A DNA stretch of 64,000 nt, from contig NC_084943.1 in the NCBI RefSeq assembly GCF_958298935.1, forward strand, positions 940,001 to 1,004,000, given 5' to 3'. The notes beneath the pieces are model-generated. The model had not been told where the DNA came from. It saw nothing but the letters and a program-made list of their open reading frames with translations, and did no database searches. This document shows, piece after piece, positions 11,559-19,716 of this stretch. Made by a program: the position numbers and the translations under genes. Each line of letters starts with the position of its first letter. Position 1 is the stretch's first letter. The DNA is from Phragmites australis. Lineage: Eukaryota > Streptophyta > Magnoliopsida > Poales > Poaceae.

Positions 11559-12046
11559 ATGGGTTCAGGAAATTTGATTCTGAAGAAGGTGGCAAGGCAC
11601 AGCTCTTTTGATCTGGACATACACCTTGATAAGAGTTGGATGGAGGATGTTACTTGCCCAATCTGCCTGGTTACCCTCACAACGCAGTCCTACTAAGATG
11701 CACATCTTATGAAAAGGGTTGCAGGCCATTTGTCGGTGATACGGACCAGACCCGCTCAAACTGTCTTGAGAGATTCAAAGGTGCATACGAGCTGCCTGCC
11801 AATGTGAAAGTTTCATCTATAGCTGTGGCTCCTCTTGATAGCATTATTCATATTGTGTCGTCTAATGCAAACAACAGCTCAAGCTGCCCTTTGTGCAGAG
11901 GTGATGTTATTGGCTGGATTGTTATCGGTGAGGCTCGTCTGCATCTTAACCAGAAGAAAAGATGCTGTGAAGAGGATTGCTGTTCTGTTATCTGTTTTAA
12001 AGGTGGTTACTTTCCCTCTGCCTTTGAATCAATATCTGGCATCTGA
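11559..12046 (+). pseudogene. Captured DUF1644 gene fragment, frameshifted
   Basis: From ATG 11559 one frame reads KKVARHSSFDLDIHLDKSW then MEDVTCPICL. A different frame from about 11654 continues YPHNAVLLRC, YEKGCRPF, DTDQTRSNCLERFKGAYELP and CPLCRGDVIGW, ending at 12046. Together this is the plant DUF1644 zinc-finger-like domain (stress-associated proteins of unclear biochemistry). The frame change falls just after CPICL, where one base of an expected Asp codon appears to be missing. The family Cys of CRPFxCDT is Gly here. The fragment stops before the conserved C-terminal part. It lies inside the Harbinger element on the strand opposite to the transposase, so it is most likely a transduplicated, non-functional copy. 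Confidence 0.8.
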
Positions 12047-12692
12047 AGATTATGTCAATTGCTATTTGTCTGCCTCCCATCATCCATTCAAATGTGGTCT
12101 TGCTGCTGTATGAATCTTTGATGAATCAGCGTTCAAGTGGATCTGGTACTAGATGATTTGGAATGGATGAGCCTTTGAGTACCAGTTCTTATATTTATCT
12201 CTTATCATATTTACTTATTGTTTATGACCTTTCATGAGTCTTGACACATTCATTATCAACTATGCAGGTTTGGCATCGAGTAGTTTATGTGAGGCTGCTG
12301 AACTACTTTCTATCTAGCTGCTTCCTGATTCAGTTGAGGGGGGAATGTATGTGATACATTAGCTGAGTTCTACTCTTGATATGTTCCTAATTTAGTAGTG
12401 TGAAATTTGTAGAACTGATACTGATCAGGCTTTTGTATAAGGATATGGCATATGAATCGGTGCCCCTTGTAACTGATGATTGTTATGCGAACTATTTGTT
12501 GTACGAGCTATTTGTTGTTGGAACTATAAGTTATGTCAAAAGAACATGATATATTAATTCACAAAGAACTGCATACATCATCATACATAATTTGAAAACA
12601 CTACACCCCTTTATAATAAAAACACTACTTGATAGGTTCTGACTATATTATTGCAAATGCTTACACTACAAGAACTACGACTCTGCATATAG
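12047..12692. other. Non-coding middle of the Harbinger element
   Basis: AT-rich sequence without a convincing frame. The left part may be intron or 3' untranslated sequence captured together with the DUF1644 fragment. The right part would hold the transposase 3' untranslated region and polyadenylation signals (read on minus). Confidence 0.4.
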
Positions 12693-14129
12693 TTACCATA
12701 GGTGCTCGACTAGATCATCTTGAAGCTGAGAGTGAGCTTGTCGGTCCCTGATATCATGATTGTTCTTAATAAACTCCATAAATTGAGACAGCTCAGGGGT
12801 ATGCTCATCTTCAATTATTACTCTTTCTCCCTCATGATCGTAATGGAAGTTTTCCGGCTCATGATCGTAATCGAAGTCTTCCCGCTCATCTTCAATTATC
12901 ATATTATGCATGATGATGCAAGCTGTCATGATTTGTCTGAGTGTTTCTTGATCCCAAAATCTTGCTGGTCCACGAACAATGGCAAAACGAGCCTGTAGAA
13001 CTCCAAATGCTCGTTCAACATCCTTCCTAGCACCTTCTTGAGCTTGCGAGAAAAGTTTTTTCTTATTCCCTTGCGGAGATGTTATTGTCTTCACGAAAAT
13101 TGCCCATGGTGGATATATGCCATCTGCCAAGTAATAGCCTATTGTATAGTTGTGATCATTGATGGTGTAATTCACTTCTGGAGCTTGTCCTTCGGCTAGC
13201 TTTGCAAATAGAGGGGAACGGTGAAGAACATTAATATCATTGTGAGAACCCGGTAAACCAAAGAAAGCGTGCCAAATCCAAAGATCTTGTGAAGCAACGG
13301 CTTCTAGAATAATTGTGGGCTCATGCACATGGCCGGTATACATTCCTTGCCATGCTGCAGGGCAATTTTTCCACTTCCAATGCATGCAATCTATGCTCCC
13401 TAGCATACCGCGAAAACCTCTTGCTTCTCCCATTTCAAGTAACCTAGCAGTATCAATATTATTTGGAGATCTCAGATACTCATCACCAAATACTTCCACA
13501 GCAGCTTGTACAAACCTTTTAAGACTCTCTATAGCAGTACTTTCTCCAATCCGAATAAATTCATCTGTAGCATCTGCTGGTACTCCATAAGCTAGCATGC
13601 GAAATGCAGCGGTAATCTTCTGCAAAGGAGATAACCCAATAATCCCAGCACTATTTCTTTTCTGCATGAAATAACTATCATGCTCTACTACAGATTGTAC
13701 TATACGAAGAAACAGAGAACGAGCCATTCTAAATCTGCGTAGAAATAATAATAAAATGAGACGAGAGGATAAAAAATAAGGGCGAACAAAAACATATTCA
13801 CTAATTACAAACCTGCGCCGAAAGATAGCCGGGCCGTAGGTGGGATCCTCTGAAAAGTAGTCTTGGTATAGTCTCACATGTCCGGCTTCTCTGCCGCGAT
13901 GAATTACTCGATGTCCTGGCACGGAACCGCCATGGCGTCGAACATTCAAACGCTGATCTTCATCGTGCACTTGGAATGCTGTAGCAACAATAAGTTCGTC
14001 GTCGTCGGATGAGGTCGACGACGAATCCATGAGAATTTGCTTGACGATATTGCGACGTCTCATTGCGATATTGGAGAGGAGACAAAGATATGTGGGAGAG
14101 GACATAGAGAGATCTGGGAGATGAGACAC
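12693..14129 (-). CDS. PIF/Harbinger transposase (DDE_Tnp_4 family), one intron
   Basis: This nuclease-type transposase cuts and pastes the surrounding element. The open frame spans 478 codons. GSIDCMHW (Asp at about residue 247), YYLADGIYPPW (Asp at about 336) and VERAFGVLQ (Glu at about 372) supply a complete DDE triad, and HNDINVL is the usual conserved block between them. Residues 140-235 form the helical DNA-binding-like region (LSPLQKITAAFRMLAYG). An in-frame intron at 13735-13812 (78 bp, donor GTTTGT, acceptor TACGCAG) removes 26 codons and restores IFRRRFRMARS, giving about 452 residues. Translation may start at ATG 14063 (MRRRNIVKQ) rather than 14129, since family members begin close to the acidic SSSTSSDDDEL stretch. 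No stop or frameshift was seen. Whether it is expressed is unknown. Confidence 0.9.
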   Translation of the reverse strand: MSHLPDLSMSSPTYLCLLSNIAMRRRNIVKQILMDSSSTSSDDDELIVATAFQVHDEDQRLNVRRHGGSVPGHRVIHRGREAGHVRLYQDYFSEDPTYGPAIFRRRFVISEYVFVRPYFLSSRLILLLFLRRFRMARSLFLRIVQSVVEHDSYFMQKRNSAGIIGLSPLQKITAAFRMLAYGVPADATDEFIRIGESTAIESLKRFVQAAVEVFGDEYLRSPNNIDTARLLEMGEARGFRGMLGSIDCMHWKWKNCPAAWQGMYTGHVHEPTIILEAVASQDLWIWHAFFGLPGSHNDINVLHRSPLFAKLAEGQAPEVNYTINDHNYTIGYYLADGIYPPWAIFVKTITSPQGNKKKLFSQAQEGARKDVERAFGVLQARFAIVRGPARFWDQETLRQIMTACIIMHNMIIEDEREDFDYDHEPENFHYDHEGERVIIEDEHTPELSQFMEFIKNNHDIRDRQAHSQLQDDLVEHLW

Positions 14130-15060
14130 AGCTCAGGAATGGCAAATGGATTTGCATATATAGATCTGAAAAAATAGCCGTTGGAAAAATAACCGTTGGA
14201 AAAATAGCCGTTGGAGAAATATAGCCGTTACAAAAATATAGTTGTTACGAATATATTGTTAGTTATAGAATACTATTAAAAAATAGGAAAAAATATAGAA
14301 GGTGAAATATAGATGTGCTGTTGGAGTGGTGAAGTAATATGGAGGAGGAATCTTTATAGATGGCAATCCATATGGGGATATGGATGGTGAAATATGGATG
14401 TGCTGTTGGAGTTGCTCTAACATCAATCCATATACCTGAAAGCTACCGCGTGCAACTGCTAGTCCTTTCGTTCTATAGTAGAACGATGCTGTGCCTGAAT
14501 AGTGCAGCAATTTGCACTTTTCTGCGGCGCGCACTCAAACGATAGCACTGCTTTGGTCTCCTATGCAACTTGTTTTTCTTAATCTGCCGGTGAGTTCTTT
14601 TTTGGTTATGGGCTAGTTGTCTCTGCCTTTGGAAACTTCCTACACTTGACAACCACATTACCACACTTGCGACATGACCATATCTCAGTTTAGAATGCAA
14701 GTAGCAGTAAACATTCCCCCTGGAGTAAAGAATTAAAAATCGGCATCAGTAAAAGTGCAGAATAAGCTGCCTTTTTGGCATGCTCTCTCTGCTTTCAATC
14801 CATCATCTGACCCCGACCTATCAGGCTTATTTTTTAAGGAAACTACCTCTCCAAGGACTGTTCTTCGTAAGACTGTTGTGGCATTCATCCTCGTGTCCTT
14901 CTCTCTGCCGTGTGAAACAACAGCACATTATTCATGCCAAGGCATGGCAGAATTATCACAGTGCATGGGATCGATCGGGGCCCAAACGTTAAAGCTGCTA
15001 TAATTGCAGTACACCATCCTCCTCCTGCCACAATAAAGCTACCACTCCATTCAGGAATAT

Positions 15061-15651
15061 AGATTTTTTAATATAGAAAAGAGTTTTCAGCCTCTACACC
15101 ATATAGTGGGCACAACCTGGTTATTATTACATCGTTCTTGCATTATGCAAGCACGCTAAATAGGAAAATTGAAAAACAAAATATATGATAAATGGAATAT
15201 CAACCACACATAGCATGTTAAAATCGTCACTCATTATTGGCGAAGATTTCCATAGCAACAACCTCCAATTATTGCCATGTCTTGTGCACATCTTCCTTCT
15301 CTTCCTCTTTCTACAACAAACTCTAATGTTGGCTTAAAAAAATAAACTCTAATGTCTTAGCCACTATGTTCTTGTGAAATAGTCTGCATAAAGATGTGAT
15401 TGTTTCTTCTTTTTTTTTTTGTCAAAGGCAAGATCATTTCAGCATAGAAATATAGCCCCATATGAAGCTGCTACACTGATAAATATTTTGTTTGTATCTG
15501 TTTGCCCAACAACCTAAGCTAATCACCCATCGTGTCTGTAATATTTTGTTTTTATACGTTTGCCCAACACCCCTAAGCTAATCACCCAACGTAAAGCTGC
15601 TGCTCCATTCTCTATCTTTTATTTTTTCTTCTCGCATTTAGCATAATTACA
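15061..15651. other. Gene-free stretch between copies A and B
   Basis: AT-rich sequence with a local duplication: a phrase containing AATATTTTGTTT and GTTTGCCCAACA occurs near 15483-15530 and again near 15541-15590. No coding signal was seen. Confidence 0.45.
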
Positions 15652-17400
15652 CTGATCGACCCAAAGCGGCAAACTCTGAAGAGATACGGACCACCGCTGG
15701 CCTATTTTGACGCCGGGCTGCATACTCCCATGCCATGTCGCACCTTACACAAAGACTCGGATGGTTTCGTGGCATGCATTTTCCAGCTTTTCTCTGCATC
15801 CTCGCGCTGGCCTGAGCACCTAGCTTTGTTGGTTGGTTGGTATAGAACCTTTTGCATGCATCATGCATGGTGGGCTGTGTCGTCGGTGCGGCTTCTCGCC
15901 TGCGTCCGGCGATCGTGCTCAGGGCCGGCCGGCCTGGACTGGAGGCTAAAGAAAAGATCGCATCATCATTCATCTTCGTCAGATGGCGACGCCACTTTAC
16001 TCGATCATGTCCGCCGGTGGTCTATCGTCGTTCCCAATTCAAGTCCCCATCGATCAAGGAGAGGCGCATGCACACTCACGCGGCTCGGCTGGATATACTT
16101 ATTATGTGTCCAGCTAACTAACCATTTCTAATCCGGCCAGAGCAGAGCTGTATGGCCATACACGCATATATCCCTGTCAATGGAAGCTCCAAATAAACAT
16201 CGGGATCCGATGGACCTGCCTGCGGTTTGCTTAAACAAGAGTGCATGCAGATTAAGGACGGGTTTCTGCGCTCCTCTGCACGTAATCCAATCCAGTATTT
16301 TGCTTGCACACTTTGCACAACAGAAGTAATATCAGTTTATAGTACCTGAAAGCTACCGCGTGCAACCTATAATCCTTTTGTTCTACATAGTACATAGCTC
16401 TGTTTCTGAATAGTGCAACATTTCGAACCTTTCTGCGTGTGTGGACTCAAATGATGGCACTGCTTTGGTCCCCTATGCAAATTGTTTTACTTAACCAGTC
16501 TGCCGGTGGTGCATCTTCAGAGGAATGTAACCGAATTCCCGAGTTCTTTTTCGTTATGGGCTTTCACTGCCTTTGGCTTTAGAAACTTCCTGCACTTGAC
16601 AACTTCAATTGGTTCAGTACCAACATGATCACATATATACCAGTAAATTTAGGCAGCAGGTAGGACTGAGTAGTAAACATACATTCCCTCTAGACTAGTT
16701 AACAATCTACAAGTGGCTTTTGTTTGGGAATGCTCTCTTGTTTCGATCGACAATCATCTGACCCCAGCCTATCAGCCTATCTTCTTAAAAAACTAAGTAC
16801 AATATCTGCTCAAGGACTACTGACTGTTCAACATCTATTTTGGTATCCCTTCTCGTGTCCTCCCTGTTGTCTCAACACACAACACATCATTCATGCCAAG
16901 CCATGGTAGAATCATGAACATGAAAATTCCAATAGGTCATATGTTCATTTGTATTCAGGGGCAAAGTCAAGTTGACCCGTATGGGTGCAGATGCATCCAT
17001 GTCAAAATAAAAATTCAGTTGTTTCTATCTCATTTTCACCATACATACACCCCCTATAGTCCAAAATCATGCACCCACAGGTCTAACCGTCCAGCATGGC
17101 AAGCCCAGTAGTCAGCTAACATGCCAAGCCTATGAAGTGGTGTATCCTTTTATTTTTCTCTAGTTTCGTCACTGTTTGTATTGAGATTTATGTTGAAGAG
17201 ATAGATAAAAAAATCATAGGTTAAATGAGAGAATCAACTGATGAGCCGAGATAGATCGTGCTTGCGTGAAGGCATGGGGAGTTGTATTTTGCCAGTATGG
17301 ACCGGGGTCCAAACATTAAAGCCGAAATAATTGCGGCACACACCATCTGACCATCCTCCTGCCGCCATAAAGCTACTCCATTCAGCAAATGCAGACAGCT
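15652..17400. repeat. Copy B of the non-coding tandem unit (Harbinger-free)
   Basis: It is collinear with 9950-10472 joined to 14418-15060. At about 16325 it passes without interruption from TTTGCACAACAGAAGTAAT to TAGTACCTGAAAGC, the site occupied by Harbinger in copy A. It contains its own extra sequence at about 16930-17270. No frame is conserved with copy A. Confidence 0.8.
16930..17270. mobile_element. Insertion private to copy B
   Basis: Comparison with copy A shows about 340 bp here that are missing between CATGGCAGAATTATCACA and GCATGGGATCGATCGGGG at about 14940-14975. No clear TIRs or coding sequence could be recognised, so the type is unknown. Confidence 0.5.
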
Positions 17401-17668
17401 ATCCTAACATAGATAGATGGCTTTGAAGCAAGAAGCCACAACTCCCCCAGCAATGATTCAGTGCACCCCCAAAACTCGATCGCAGCTTATTTTCTTTTGA
17501 CCTACGCTTAACTTTACGAGTTGTGCTGCGTAGTGGCAGCAGAATTGTAGCGTCCCAGTCCATCACTTTAGATTGTAAGTACTATTTTCTGAATAGCTTT
17601 GGAGAAAGTTCTTGCCTACTTGGACAAGCTCATGAAAGGAGACCTAAGCAAAGCATAGCACTACTGCA

Positions 17669-17781
17669 TATAAAAGGAGCAGCCTGCTAATTCCAAGCTA
17701 AACCTCATCATGGCAAGGTCCCAGTTGGAGGCGTGGTTAATGATAGTAATCCACGGCACGGCACGGCACGCAATAATCTAA
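17669..17781 (+). promoter_or_regulatory. TATA box with nearby start codon (possible core promoter)
   Basis: TATAAAAGG at 17669 is followed 41 bp later by ATG 17710 in a favourable context (ATCATGG). The frame beginning MARSQLEAWLMIVIHG stops after 23 codons at 17781. It may be the first exon of a small gene, a leader ORF, or chance. It lies directly downstream of copy B, so the tandem non-coding units could be its upstream region; this is an inference. No continuation exon was recognised. Confidence 0.35.
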
Positions 17782-18220
17782 TCCGAGGGCTGATCATTCT
17801 GTTCATGCCGGTCCAGGCGATTGGGCGCCCTGATACGGAACAAAGCGTGAGGTCCCGCGGGAAATCCAGAGGAGATGGATCCGCCATTGGCGACCAGCGA
17901 CATCGAATATACAAATACCAGTACCGTGCATGCGAATAAACATATACTCCCAAGATATACCTAGTTCACGAAGATGCATTCAGATACTAAAGAAATGACA
18001 ATTTGTGGTATCTGAATTCAGGAGCCAAGGCTTGCAGAGGACACCAAAGTTCAGAGTTTTTCTTTTCTTTTCCTTTGGCGACTAGTTCAGAGCTTGTCCA
18101 CTCTGTTTTCCGCAAGGTTTTTCACTGCGCTAGTCTACTCTGTTTTTCACTGCGCTAGCTGTACTGCATCAGTCGATTATCAATGCCTTGGGACCATGCT
18201 CTGACTGTGAGCAAGCAGTG
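17782..18220. other. Gene-free stretch
   Basis: No gene recognised. It contains a short local duplication (TTTTTCACTGCGCTAG near 18118 and near 18143). The preceding small ORF also ends in a CGGCA microsatellite at 17753-17771. Confidence 0.45.
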
Positions 18221-18225
18221 GTGTT

Positions 18226-18487
18226 ACAAATGTGAATTTTTTATTTTTATATTTTTAAATAAAAAAGTTGCAAATATATGTCATGTTTTGAAAATTTGTA
18301 GATCTAGGCTCTGTAGCTCCTTGTCTGTAGTGTTCCAATGCTTTTAAAATTCAAAACACTATCGAAACACAGGTCGACTTCCAATGAACGACATGAGTTA
18401 GATTTATAATTTTTCAAAATAAACATATATATTTACAATTTTTTGACTTAAAAAATATAAAAATAAAAAGTTCACAAATGTGAAGCA
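18226..18487. mobile_element. MITE with long terminal inverted repeats
   Basis: The left arm starts ACAAATGTGAA and continues with an A/T-rich stretch. The reverse complement of the right arm starts ACATTTGTGAA and continues in the same way for about 80-90 bp, including GTTTTGAAAA-like and GATCTA-like blocks. The unique centre is only about 80 bp. There is no coding sequence. The long TIRs suggest a Mutator-like MITE, but a 9-bp target duplication was not confirmed. Confidence 0.7.
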
Positions 18488-19114
18488 ATTCTAATGCAAC
18501 TGCTAGAGGAGGGGAGGGGACAGGCCTATATATTCTTACCCCATCAATAATGTAAGTGCAGGGAGCAGGAAAAAGGCACCATGGACACGGATTCTCTGCA
18601 TTAATGATGATTAATGTAGAGAATTACTGTTTACACAGTAATATGAGTCTGCTTCTACAGTTCTCTGCATTAATTAATCATTGTTTACTGCGTATACTGT
18701 AGCTGCAGTATTCGATCCTATTGTACCATGAATTTGTACTGTGGCAGCAGGTACTGTAGTGTTACTGTAGCGATCGATCCAATCCATCCATCTCTAAATC
18801 AAGGGCTGTGGAGTGCTTCTAATGCACTCTACTGTAGGTGTGTCCCACCACCATAGCCCAAATTGAGCTGCAGCAGCCAGCAGCTGTGCCTCCATGGCTC
18901 TCTTCTCTCACATGGTCCACTAACCATCACGATTCACCACCAGAACCATCATCATGATCGTCCCCTCCACTGCTCCCACAATTATCACCATCATCAGGAT
19001 CATCCAACCCTGTTACAGAGTATTATACCTTCGCTCTATCTCACGCCAAAGCAGCAAGAACGATACAGGCATCGAGTCGGTCGTTGACAACATTCCACTA
19101 GTATGTAAAAAGAG

Positions 19115-19262
19115 CTTAGGGGCTGTCTGGTTCGGGCCCAACCTGCGGGCGCGCCAACGATTTGGTGAAGGATTTCGTCGCCTCCATCTCGCCCACACCT
19201 AGGCGCTAATTCATATTTGAATTAGCGCGGGTAAACCAAATCGCGGGCGCCAAACCAAACGT
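19115..19262. mobile_element. Small foldback element with perfect central palindrome
   Basis: It starts GGGGCTGTCTGGTTCGGGCC and ends GGGCGCCAAACCAAACG, an imperfect inverted-repeat pair of the GTTTGGTTTGG type common in grass MITEs. At about 19203-19228 lies a perfect inverted repeat, GCGCTAATTC and GAATTAGCGC around a 6-bp loop. Target duplication not determined. Confidence 0.55.
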
Positions 19263-19716
19263 GCGCCTCGGCTGGCTAGGCATGCCAACTTTTGGCGGGA
19301 CGAGTGTCAAGTTCTGCCATCCAGGCATCCACAACACAAAGTCTGACATTAACAGCATTGTTTTGCACATTTTTCTACCATCACCTCTTATGGAGCAAGA
19401 AGGAAAGCGACATCACAAGTTCACCACCTTCCTGAGCTATGAAAGCATCACCATCTCTTATGACAACTATTGATAATTACTATACCTACCTTCGCCTTCA
19501 AGGAAGTTGCTTTTTTTTAAAAGGAAGAAAGGTGAAAATAAGCTAAGAAAGAAAAAAGAAAAGAGAAAAGGAAAGAAAAGGGGGCGATCCTAGCTGGTGA
19601 TCCAGCCTCCAGGGTGTACCAACCATGGTGACGTTGATTGATGATCAACTGTGACCTGAGCTCCTTCCGGTTGGTTTCACTTTGAACCAGCCGCTGCGAC
19701 TGCATGGCAGCTCCCC

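Larger units (their letters stand above)
10473..14417 (-). mobile_element. PIF/Harbinger DNA transposon carrying a captured gene fragment
   Basis: The 5' end GAGCATCTCCAACAG (10473-10487) and the 3' end, GAGCAACTCCAACAG as reverse complement (14403-14417), form TIRs that extend to about 24 bp with few mismatches. TAA flanks both sides (10470-10472 and 14418-14420), the 3-bp target duplication of the PIF/Harbinger superfamily. A terminal-like phrase (GATGTGCTGTTGGAG) is repeated inside at about 14314-14328. The element encodes a transposase on the minus strand. Instead of the usual Myb-like second ORF it carries GC-rich and DUF1644-derived sequence on the plus strand. The same flank without the element exists at about 16325, confirming the ends. 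Confidence 0.93.
9510..15060. repeat. Copy A of the non-coding tandem unit (split by Harbinger)
   Basis: 9510-9950 matches window bases 1-430. 9950-10472 plus 14418-15060 matches 15652-16930 and 17270-17390. Shared landmarks with copy B are GGCAAACTCTG, CTTTTCTCTGCATC, a TTGG microsatellite (10127-10147), CTCCTCTGCAC, CCTGAAAGCTACCGCGTGC and CCATCATCTGACCCC-like text. The central 3.9 kb is a transposon insertion. Several open frames cross the unit but none is conserved between copies A and B, so it looks non-coding. Confidence 0.8.
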
